From contig NZ_CP146091.1 in assembly GCF_037023145.1 (NCBI RefSeq), forward strand, positions 2,728,001 through 2,792,000: 64,000 bases of DNA. Direction: 5' to 3'. A model generated the notes under the pieces. It saw nothing but the letters and a program-made list of their open reading frames with translations. It was not told where the DNA came from and did no database searches. The first letter of the stretch is position 1. The number at the start of each line of letters is the position of its first letter. This DNA is from Ralstonia sp. RRA. Lineage in GTDB: Bacteria > Pseudomonadota > Gammaproteobacteria > Burkholderiales > Burkholderiaceae. Both the position numbers and the translations under genes were made by a program. Of the stretch, positions 53,694 to 61,669 are shown in pieces.

Positions 53694-55673
53694 ATGAAGA
53701 CGATGGTTTCCGGGGGTGTGGCTCGCGCGCTGGTGGCGCTCGGGCTGGTGTCGTATCACGCTGTGCCAGCGCTAGCCGCAGAAAAATCGACCACGTTCAA
53801 CGCGCGGTTGCAGTGGGTTACCCAGTTGATCGTCAAGGAAAAAGCGATCACCTCAGGGGCGCTGACGCCGCAATCCACATCGGCAGGCGGCGTCGACAAT
53901 CCGGCGGATACGATGACCGTGCAACGCTGGTCAGCCACTGCGCAATTGCCCATGACGTACAAGCGCGCAATGTCGGGCGGCGCCCATGTGGTGACCCTAC
54001 CCAGGATCATGACGCTGGATGACGCACAAACCATTGCGCAACGCATGGAGGCCAGCGGCCAGTTTGAGTACGTGTCGCCCGATCGCATCCTGCGGCCGAT
54101 GGCGCTGGCAACCGACCCGCTGTTCAGCCAGCAATGGAACCTGCTACCCGGCACCAGCGTGGCCGGCGGCGCCAACGTGACGTCCGCCTGGGACACCACT
54201 ACCGGCGCGCCCACCGTGGGCATCGGGATCGTCGACACCGGCATCCACGCAGATCACGCGGACTTGGCCGGCACGAATTTCGGTATCGGCCGCAACTTCG
54301 TCAGCAGCAGCGCAATGGCGGGCGCCACCGACCGCAAGACCGGCACCGCCATCCCCAGCGGGTTCGTCAACAACGGCGCCAACAACAGTGCCAGCAATAC
54401 CGACCCGTCCGACCCCGGTGATTGGATCAGCGCCGCCGATGCCGCGTCCTTCCCAACGCTCTGCGGCAGCCAGAGCAACAGCAGTTGGCACGGCACCTTC
54501 GTGACTGGACAGATTGCGGCACAGCGCAATAACGGCATCGGTATTGCGGGCATCGCACCGGGCGTGCGTGTGCAGATGGCGCGGGCGCTGGGCAAGTGCG
54601 GCGGCGTGACGTCCGACATCATGGACGCGATGACGTGGCTGGCCGGCGGCGCGGTCCCTGGTGTCATCAGCAACCCGACGCCAGCCAAGGTCATCAGCAT
54701 GAGCCTGGGCGGCACGGGGGCCTGCTCCGCACTGGAACAAAGTCGGATCAATGCGGCGCGCGCGCTGGGGGTCACCATCGTGGTGGCTGCCGGCAATGAG
54801 TCCGGGCCGGTGGATGCTCCCGCCAATTGCGCGGGTGCCATCGCCGTCACGGCCCACACGCGGGAGGGCGACAACGCCTGGTACGCCAACGTGGGCGCGC
54901 AAACCGCCATCAGTGCGCCCGGCGGCGGCAGGGGCACGGTCATCTCGGGCACAAGCAGCACCATCGTGTCGCTGTCCAACAGCAGCGCTACCGCACCCAT
55001 TGCCTCGCCCGGCGGGGACACGTACACCCATGACATAGGCACGTCGATGGCCACGCCGCACGTGGCTGCCACGGCCGCGCTCATGCTGTCAGTCCAACCT
55101 GCGCTGGCGCCCGACGACATCACGGCGATCCTCAAGCAGTCGGCCCGCCCTTTCCCGCCTGGCACCTACTGCGCGACGCATGCAGGCAGTTGTGGGGCCG
55201 GCATGCTGGACGCCGGCTCAGCCATCGCCCAGGCCCAGGGCATGCCGACAGTGCACGTTGGCGCATCAGCTTCGAGCGTTTCCACTAGCGCCGATGTCAC
55301 GCTCACAGCCGTCAGCGGCCCCGGCTATGGGCGAAGCGCTGGTAACCCGATCTGGGCGCAGACAGCAGGCAAGCCCCTCCCGCTGACCACCTCGGCGCCC
55401 GATGCCAATGGCAACAGCACGGCCACCTTCACGCCAACTGCCGCTGGGGTCTACAGCTTTAGCGTTGCGTTGACCAACAACGCGGGCATATCAGCCAGCG
55501 ACACCGTAAGCGTCACCGTGACGGGGGCGCCCACGTCGCCCGGTACCGATACGGGGGCCGGCTCGGGGGCTTCGTCGGGCGGTGGGGGTGGCGGTGGGTC
55601 AATCGGATTCGCCTATGCGGCGCTATTGCTTGCAGCAAACCTCGCGCATCGGCTTGGGCGCAGCGCCCGTTAA
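53694..55673 (+). CDS. Secreted subtilisin-like protease 2 with GlyGly-CTERM tail
   Basis: 659 residues. Signal peptide (1 to about 28, ending ALA), I9-like propeptide (WVTQLIVKEKAI, RAMSGGAHVV, YVSPDRILRP), S8 domain with Asp181 in IVDTG, His266 in WHGTF and Ser451 in GTSMATPHVAA, an Ig-like domain (about 525-615), then Gly7 (629-635), a hydrophobic stretch and RLGRSAR. Close paralogue of protease 3. TTGACA at 53643 may be part of its promoter, but I cannot see a good -10. Confidence 0.9.
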   Translation: MKTMVSGGVARALVALGLVSYHAVPALAAEKSTTFNARLQWVTQLIVKEKAITSGALTPQSTSAGGVDNPADTMTVQRWSATAQLPMTYKRAMSGGAHVVTLPRIMTLDDAQTIAQRMEASGQFEYVSPDRILRPMALATDPLFSQQWNLLPGTSVAGGANVTSAWDTTTGAPTVGIGIVDTGIHADHADLAGTNFGIGRNFVSSSAMAGATDRKTGTAIPSGFVNNGANNSASNTDPSDPGDWISAADAASFPTLCGSQSNSSWHGTFVTGQIAAQRNNGIGIAGIAPGVRVQMARALGKCGGVTSDIMDAMTWLAGGAVPGVISNPTPAKVISMSLGGTGACSALEQSRINAARALGVTIVVAAGNESGPVDAPANCAGAIAVTAHTREGDNAWYANVGAQTAISAPGGGRGTVISGTSSTIVSLSNSSATAPIASPGGDTYTHDIGTSMATPHVAATAALMLSVQPALAPDDITAILKQSARPFPPGTYCATHAGSCGAGMLDAGSAIAQAQGMPTVHVGASASSVSTSADVTLTAVSGPGYGRSAGNPIWAQTAGKPLPLTTSAPDANGNSTATFTPTAAGVYSFSVALTNNAGISASDTVSVTVTGAPTSPGTDTGAGSGASSGGGGGGGSIGFAYAALLLAANLAHRLGRSAR

Positions 55674-55698
55674 GCAACTGCCGGCCCGTTTCACGTTG

Positions 55699-55708
55699 CC
55701 CCCCCCCC
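55699..55708. repeat. Run of ten cytosines in the spacer before subtilase 3
   Basis: An uninterrupted C10 in the spacer between proteases 2 and 3. Such runs are prone to length change; effect on expression, if any, is unknown. Confidence 0.6.
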
Positions 55709-55864
55709 TCAAGCGTGGGGTTGCATCCCCTAGTACCCCTTCGTGCTGGCGTCTGCGGAATAGTAAGAAATTTTCAATTCCGTATTTAGTTCTTTTTTTC
55801 GGTGCCGCATCGCCACCATTGAGATAATTCCGCCTCTTTTTGTTACAACAATAGGACTTCTCAA

Positions 55865-57928
55865 ATGAAGGCGATTGTCCCCGGGGGGGTGGTCCGTGCG
55901 CTGATCGCGCTCGGACTGGTTTCGTATCACGCTGTTCCGGCGCTGGCGGTGGGCAAAGTCGCCGCACCTGCGCCGCAGTTGCAATGGGTAACGCAACTGA
56001 TCGTGAAAGAGAGAAGCAGCGGGCTGAAGACGCAATCGGTTGCGGCAGGCGACACGGTTGCCCGCGCAGACGTTGCGACAGTGCAACGCTGGTCGGTCGC
56101 CGCACAACTGCCCGTGACCTACAAACGCGCCATGTCGGGCGGTGCGCATGTGGTGACGCTGCCCAACGCCATGTCGGTCGCAGAGGCCCAGACGGTCGCC
56201 CAGCGCATGGAGGCCAGCGGCCAATTCGAATATGTTTCGCCTGACCGCATCATGCGGCCGGCCGCCGTGCCCAGCGACCCGCAATTCGCCAGCCAGTGGA
56301 ACCTGTGGCCGAGTACCGTAGTTGCCAACGGCCCATCGACCCCGGCCGCCGGCGGAGCCAATGTCACCACCGCGTGGGATTCGACCAAGGGCGCAAGCTC
56401 GGTCTACGTGGCCGTCATCGACACGGGCCTGCTGACCAACCATGAGGATCTGGCGGGTGCCAACATTCGCCCGGGCTACGACTTCATCAGCAACGACGCC
56501 TACCACTCCACGCCCGACCCAGTGAGCCACAACACGGTGCCGCTGGGCTTTGTGGAGAACGATCCACTCGACACGCCGGCGGGTCGCGATCCCAATCCGT
56601 CAGACCCTGGCGACTGGGTGACCTCGTCAGAGACAACGCTTTACCCCAGCTACTGCGGCACCGCAGGGAGTCATAGCGACAGCAGCTGGCACGGCACCTT
56701 CGTGACCGGCCAGATCGTCGCGCAACACAACTCGGTGGGCATTGCCGGCATCGCACCCAATGTGACCATCCAGATGGCGCGGGCGCTTGGCAAGTGCGGC
56801 GGCACCACGTCGGACATCATGGACGCACTGGCCTGGGTAACGGGCGAGAGTGGCGTACCTGGTGCCAGCGGTGTTGCGCTGCCGGTCAACGCGCCGATGG
56901 CGCAGGTGGTCAACATGAGCCTGGGTGGTGCGGGGGCTTGCTCCAGGGCCGAACAAGCAACCATTACCGCAGCAAGAGCGCGTGGCGCAACCATCGTGGT
57001 GGCAACCGGGAACGACGGTGCTCCGACCATCGGCTCACCAGCCAACTGCAGCGGCGTAGTCGCGGTCACGGCGCACACCATCGGCGGCGACAACGCCAAC
57101 TACGCCAACGTCGGCACCGGCACAACCCTCAGCGCGCCGGGCGGTGGCTCAGGCACGGTCATCGCGGGTAGCGGCATCAAAATCCGTTCAATCTCCAATG
57201 CCAGCCTAACCACCCCGGGCACTGACACCAATACGTATAAGAGCGAAATGGGCACCTCGATGGCCACGCCGCATGTGGCGGGCGTTGCCGCGCTGCTGCT
57301 GGCCTACAAACCCACTCTGAGCGTAAACGACATCAAAGCGATCCTGACGCAGTCGGCACGCCCCTTCCCGGCAGGAACCTACTGCGCACAGAATGTCGGG
57401 GCATGCGGGGCAGGCATGCTGGATGCGGGCGCCGCCATTGCCCTGGCGGTCGGCAACCCGACGGCGAGCGTATCGAGTTCGGCCAGTACCATCGTTGCCA
57501 ACAATCCGGTAACCCTCACGGCCACCGTTGGCGCAGGCTTCGGCAATACGCTCTCCAGCGTTCAGTGGGCGCAAACCGCCGGGACAAGCACGAACGTCAC
57601 CACGGCAGGCCCGGACGGTAACGGTAACTACACCGCCACGTTCACGCCGAGTAGCGCTGGCACGTACACCTTCACGGTAACCGTCACCAACAACGCGGGC
57701 GGCACGATAACCACCTCGGCTTCCGTGACGGTCACCGCGCCCCCGACCACCACCCCGGGGACCGGTACGGGCGGCACCCTGCCCTTCAGCGGCGGCACCA
57801 GCGGCACCGGCCCCCTGAACCAAAGCAGCGGCGGCGGCGGTGCATTGCCGCTGTGGCTGGCCGGCCTCCTGCTGGCGGGCGGCGTATTCGGCTTCGGCCG
57901 CGGTCGTCGCTCCTCGCGCACGCAGTAA
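55865..57928 (+). CDS. Secreted subtilisin-like protease 3 with GlyGly-CTERM tail
   Basis: 687 residues and nearly the same plan as protease 2: signal peptide (ending ALA), I9-like propeptide, S8 domain with Asp186 in VIDTG, His276 in WHGTF and Ser465 in GTSMATPHVAG, an Ig-like domain (about 560-635), Gly4 (656-659), a hydrophobic segment and RGRRSS. Codons 7-9 lie in a G7 run. AGGAC precedes the ATG. A hairpin follows the stop, between it and the convergent rhomboid gene. Confidence 0.9.
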   Translation: MKAIVPGGVVRALIALGLVSYHAVPALAVGKVAAPAPQLQWVTQLIVKERSSGLKTQSVAAGDTVARADVATVQRWSVAAQLPVTYKRAMSGGAHVVTLPNAMSVAEAQTVAQRMEASGQFEYVSPDRIMRPAAVPSDPQFASQWNLWPSTVVANGPSTPAAGGANVTTAWDSTKGASSVYVAVIDTGLLTNHEDLAGANIRPGYDFISNDAYHSTPDPVSHNTVPLGFVENDPLDTPAGRDPNPSDPGDWVTSSETTLYPSYCGTAGSHSDSSWHGTFVTGQIVAQHNSVGIAGIAPNVTIQMARALGKCGGTTSDIMDALAWVTGESGVPGASGVALPVNAPMAQVVNMSLGGAGACSRAEQATITAARARGATIVVATGNDGAPTIGSPANCSGVVAVTAHTIGGDNANYANVGTGTTLSAPGGGSGTVIAGSGIKIRSISNASLTTPGTDTNTYKSEMGTSMATPHVAGVAALLLAYKPTLSVNDIKAILTQSARPFPAGTYCAQNVGACGAGMLDAGAAIALAVGNPTASVSSSASTIVANNPVTLTATVGAGFGNTLSSVQWAQTAGTSTNVTTAGPDGNGNYTATFTPSSAGTYTFTVTVTNNAGGTITTSASVTVTAPPTTTPGTGTGGTLPFSGGTSGTGPLNQSSGGGGALPLWLAGLLLAGGVFGFGRGRRSSRTQ

Positions 57929-57934
57929 ACGCAA

Positions 57935-57969
57935 AACGGACACGCTGGCGCCAAACCGGCGTGTCCGTT
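57935..57969. terminator. Hairpin between convergent subtilase 3 and rhomboid genes
   Basis: Arms AACGGACACGC / GCGTGTCCGTT, 11 base pairs around a 13-base loop. There is no strong T-run, so termination would be weak or bidirectional. Confidence 0.5.
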
Positions 57970-57995
57970 CTCCCAGGTTACCTGCGTCCTGCCGG

Positions 57996-58625
57996 TCAGC
58001 CCTGCGTCTGTCTCCTGCCTTGGGCGCGCCATTCTCCGAAGACCCAGATCAGCAATCCGCTCGCCGCACCAAAGGCATGTGCGATACGCACCACGCCAAA
58101 CCCCCAGTGCGGGTCATAGGCGATGGGCGACAGCCACGATTGCTCGAGCCACACCTTCACCAGCACGCCCACGCACAGCAGCAAGCCGATCCAGCGTGAG
58201 AAGCGGTCGTCGGTGTCTTCAACCACCTCCGCTGGTGGCCGCAGCAGCCGCAGACCACCCCAGGCAGCAAGACCGTGCAATGCGCCCGAGAGCCCGCCGT
58301 ACCACTGCACCCCCGGCTGACTGAGCAACGCAATCTGCACCAGCACACCGCACGCCACCAGCACGCCAACGATGGCCTGTGGCAGCAGCACGCGCGCCAG
58401 CAGCAAGATCAGCCCCGCTGCCGCCATCCCGTCGCCCAGCCAGTGCCACATATCGAGGTGGACCCACATGGCGGTAACGAGGCGCCACCACTGCCCAGCA
58501 CGCACCGCATCACGCTGATACAACCCGACCGCGTGCAACCACGGCACGAACGAGAACGCGGCCGACAACGCAGCCACACCCAGGCACGCAGCCCAGGTAT
58601 GCACCGCGTGCAGACGCCCGCTCAT
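57996..58625 (-). CDS. Rhomboid protease, rhombosortase type
   Basis: 209 residues with about six helices. WWRLVTAMWVHLDMWHW resembles the rhomboid L1/TM2 region; the nucleophile is Ser113 in GGLSGALHG and its partner His183 in IAHAFGAASG. Small size and position facing three GlyGly-CTERM substrates fit the rhombosortase branch that cleaves such tails. The ATG at 58625 overlaps the glnE stop (ATGA), so it is co-translated with glnE although glnE has no role in sorting. Confidence 0.82.
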   Translation of the reverse strand: MSGRLHAVHTWAACLGVAALSAAFSFVPWLHAVGLYQRDAVRAGQWWRLVTAMWVHLDMWHWLGDGMAAAGLILLLARVLLPQAIVGVLVACGVLVQIALLSQPGVQWYGGLSGALHGLAAWGGLRLLRPPAEVVEDTDDRFSRWIGLLLCVGVLVKVWLEQSWLSPIAYDPHWGFGVVRIAHAFGAASGLLIWVFGEWRAQGRRQTQG

Positions 58626-61492
58626 CCGGCGTGCGAGCTGGACGACGCGGGCACGGCGCCGAACACCTGCTCCCACAACGCCCGCACGTGGGCGGCCTCG
58701 TGCGCGCAGGTACCCGCCGGGACGCGCGCGGCGGCTTGCCCATCCAGCCGCAGCTTGTGCTGGCGTGCACGGAAATCACGGTAGGCATCGGCCACCTGCG
58801 CCGCCCGCGCAGCATCGATCAACCCCAGCTCGCCCGCCATGTGCAGCAGCGCGATGTTGCCCTTGTTGCGAGTGAGTTCAGCATGCGCGGCACTATGCAG
58901 CAGCACCAGAAACTGCACGGTGAATTCAATATCGACCATGCCGCCGCGGTCGTGCTTGAGGTCGAACAGTTCCGTGGGATTGGCGTGGCCTTCCAGCACA
59001 CGCTCACGCATCGCCACGATCTCGTCGCGCAGCGGACCAGCCTCGCGCGCCTGCCGCAGCACGGCGGTGCGTAGCGCTTCAAAGCGCGCGCCGATCTCCG
59101 CATCGCCCGCACAGAAGCGCGCGCGTGTGAGCGCCTGGTGTTCCCACACCCACGCGGCGTTGTCACCCTCGCGCATCTGGTAACGGCGGAAGGCTTCGAA
59201 GTGCGTCACCATCAGGCCGGCCGCGCCGTTCGGGCGCAGGCGCGTGTCCACATCAAACAGCGTGCCGGCGGCGGTATGGCTGGTCAGCCAGGTGATGAGC
59301 TTGCGCGCGAACGACGCGTACACCTCGGGCGCACGCTCATGGTCGTCGTCGTAGAGAAAGATGATGTCGAGGTCCGATGCGTAGCCAAGCTCCTTGCCGC
59401 CCAGGCGCCCATAGGCCACCACGGCAAAGCGCGGCACCTCGCAATGGCGCGTGGACACCTGCTTCCACACGGTCTCCAGCGTCAGGTCCAGCATGGCGTC
59501 GGCCAGGTCGGAGAGCCGGTCGCTGATGTGCTCAACGCTGAGCATGCCTTGCAGGTCCTGCAACAGGATGCGGAAGGTCTCCGCATGGTGTTCCTGGCGC
59601 AGGATGTCCATCTGCATTTCGACGTGGTCTTCGGCGGCGCGCAGCCGCTCGCGCACGCGCTCGCGGAAAGCGGGCCAGTCCGGGTCGGCCGACAGCGCCT
59701 CAACGTCGAGCAGTTCGTCGAGCAGTTGCGGATGGCGCGTCAGATAGTCCGCCGCCCAGCGCGAGGCATGCAGCGTGTGGGCCACGCGCTCCAGCGCCTG
59801 TGGGTATTCGCACAGCAGCGAGAGATACGACGAGCGCCGGCTGATCGCATCAAAAAAGTTCAGGAAGCGCGCGATGGTGACGTCGGCATCCGTCTGTCGC
59901 GCAGCGTGGTCTAGCGCGCGGTTGATCAGCAGGTCGAAACGCTGGCGGCTCACCTCGGTCAGCGCACGGTAACGCGGCGAGTTGCGCGTCGCACGCAGGC
60001 GTTCGAGCACGCTGTCGGCGTCGGCGTAGCCCAGGTCGGCAAGCTGCGCGCGAGCGGCTTCGGTGCGCTCGTCGTCAAGCAGATCGGCGTGCCAGATGGA
60101 GGCGCACGGCGGTTGGCTGTCCTGCTTGTCAGAGAAGGTCTGCTCGAACTGCTGCGCCACTTCGTCCTGATAGGCCTCCAGCTTGGCAATCAGTGCGGCG
60201 TAATCGTCAAAGCCCATCATGCGGGCCACACGCAGTTGGTCTTCCGGTGCCCCCGGCAGGTTGTGCGTCTGCGCGTCTTCCACGTATTGCAGGCGGTGTT
60301 CAAGCTGGCGCAGGAAGCGGTAGGCCTCGGTCAGGCGGGCAACCACGTCGTCGTCGATCAGGCCGCGCTCGGCGGCGGCGCGCAGCACCTCCAGTGTGGG
60401 CCGCACACGCAGTCCAAAATCCTGCCCGCCACGAATCAGCTGGAACACCTGCGCAACGAACTCGATCTCGCGGATACCGCCGCGCCCCAGCTTGATGTTC
60501 GGCGAGCGCGCGTGCACCTGGCCGTCAACTTCGCCGGGCTGTCGGTTGGCGCCATTGCTGCGCTTGGCCGCCTCCGCACGGATCTGCGCATGCAGCGCGC
60601 GGATGGCGGCGATCACGCCGTAGTCCAGGTAGCGCCGGAACACGAACGGCCCGGTCACCCGATCAAGCTGCTGGATCACGCGCGCCGCGTGCGGGCTGGT
60701 CGGGTCGGTAATGACGCGACCCTTGATCCAGGCGTAGCGCTCCCACTCGCGGCCCTGCACGACAAAGTATTCCTCCAGCATGCCCAGGCTGCAGGCCAGC
60801 GGACCGGCATCGCCGTTCGGGCGCAGTCGCATGTCGACGCGGAAGACGTAGCCGTCTTCGGTCACGTCGGCCAGTGCGTTGATCAGACGCCGGCCCAGCT
60901 TCGTGAAGTACTCGTGGTTGGACAGCGGACGTGGGCCGCCTTGCGTGTCGCCATCGTCGTCGTACAGAAAGATCAGGTCGATGTCGGACGAGACGTTCAA
61001 CTCGCGCCCACCAAGCTTGCCCATGCCGACCACCACCAGCTCCTGCACCTCGCCCGAGGATTGCCCGATCGGCTGGCCGTGCAGCGCCTGCAGCTCCTGG
61101 CCGATCACGGAGATGGACGCACGCACGGCAAACTCGGCCAGATCCGTCATGCTGCCGGTCACTTCATCGAGCGTAGCGGCGCCGGACAGATCGCGCTCGA
61201 TGAGCGTGGCGAACACTTCGTTGCGCAGCAGGCGCAGTGCGCGCTTGAGCGCGGGCTCGGTCTCCACGGCCGTGGCGTCGAACAGCTCGGTAAAGCGCGC
61301 CGACAGCCAGGCAGCGTCGACGGGGCGGGCGGCGGCAGTCTGCACACGCTCAGCCCAACCTTCGCGCGCCTGTGCCAGGCGTTGGACATAGCGGGAATAG
61401 GCCTGCGCATACGGCAACGCAACATGAGGGGGTTCCGGCGCACGGGCCGGGGCTTGCAGGAACGGCTGGGCAGACAAGGTGGAATCGGTCAT
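58622..61492 (-). CDS. glnE: Bifunctional glutamine synthetase adenylyltransferase/removase
   Basis: 956 residues with two nucleotidyltransferase units: GMGKLGGRELNVSSDIDLIF (N-terminal, deadenylylating) and AYGRLGGKELGYASDLDIIF (C-terminal, adenylylating), each with the DxD. It sets glutamine synthetase activity in response to nitrogen. ATG at 61492 was chosen over upstream in-frame starts because it begins the family-like region. Divergent from the YhdP-like gene. Confidence 0.95.
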   Translation of the reverse strand: MTDSTLSAQPFLQAPARAPEPPHVALPYAQAYSRYVQRLAQAREGWAERVQTAAARPVDAAWLSARFTELFDATAVETEPALKRALRLLRNEVFATLIERDLSGAATLDEVTGSMTDLAEFAVRASISVIGQELQALHGQPIGQSSGEVQELVVVGMGKLGGRELNVSSDIDLIFLYDDDGDTQGGPRPLSNHEYFTKLGRRLINALADVTEDGYVFRVDMRLRPNGDAGPLACSLGMLEEYFVVQGREWERYAWIKGRVITDPTSPHAARVIQQLDRVTGPFVFRRYLDYGVIAAIRALHAQIRAEAAKRSNGANRQPGEVDGQVHARSPNIKLGRGGIREIEFVAQVFQLIRGGQDFGLRVRPTLEVLRAAAERGLIDDDVVARLTEAYRFLRQLEHRLQYVEDAQTHNLPGAPEDQLRVARMMGFDDYAALIAKLEAYQDEVAQQFEQTFSDKQDSQPPCASIWHADLLDDERTEAARAQLADLGYADADSVLERLRATRNSPRYRALTEVSRQRFDLLINRALDHAARQTDADVTIARFLNFFDAISRRSSYLSLLCEYPQALERVAHTLHASRWAADYLTRHPQLLDELLDVEALSADPDWPAFRERVRERLRAAEDHVEMQMDILRQEHHAETFRILLQDLQGMLSVEHISDRLSDLADAMLDLTLETVWKQVSTRHCEVPRFAVVAYGRLGGKELGYASDLDIIFLYDDDHERAPEVYASFARKLITWLTSHTAAGTLFDVDTRLRPNGAAGLMVTHFEAFRRYQMREGDNAAWVWEHQALTRARFCAGDAEIGARFEALRTAVLRQAREAGPLRDEIVAMRERVLEGHANPTELFDLKHDRGGMVDIEFTVQFLVLLHSAAHAELTRNKGNIALLHMAGELGLIDAARAAQVADAYRDFRARQHKLRLDGQAAARVPAGTCAHEAAHVRALWEQVFGAVPASSSSHAG

Positions 61493-61669
61493 GCGGGTCA
61501 TGCGAACCATCAAGGGAGCTGCGAAGGAAGCGTCCATTCTCGCTGAAATGCGCGCGGGCCGGTCGGTGGTCACGCACTTTCACGGGCATCGGGCGTGCTT
61601 GCCGCTCCACGAGGGCTGTACCCAGCTCCAAATGTGGCACTGCGCCACGAATATCGGATAATCCCGGTC

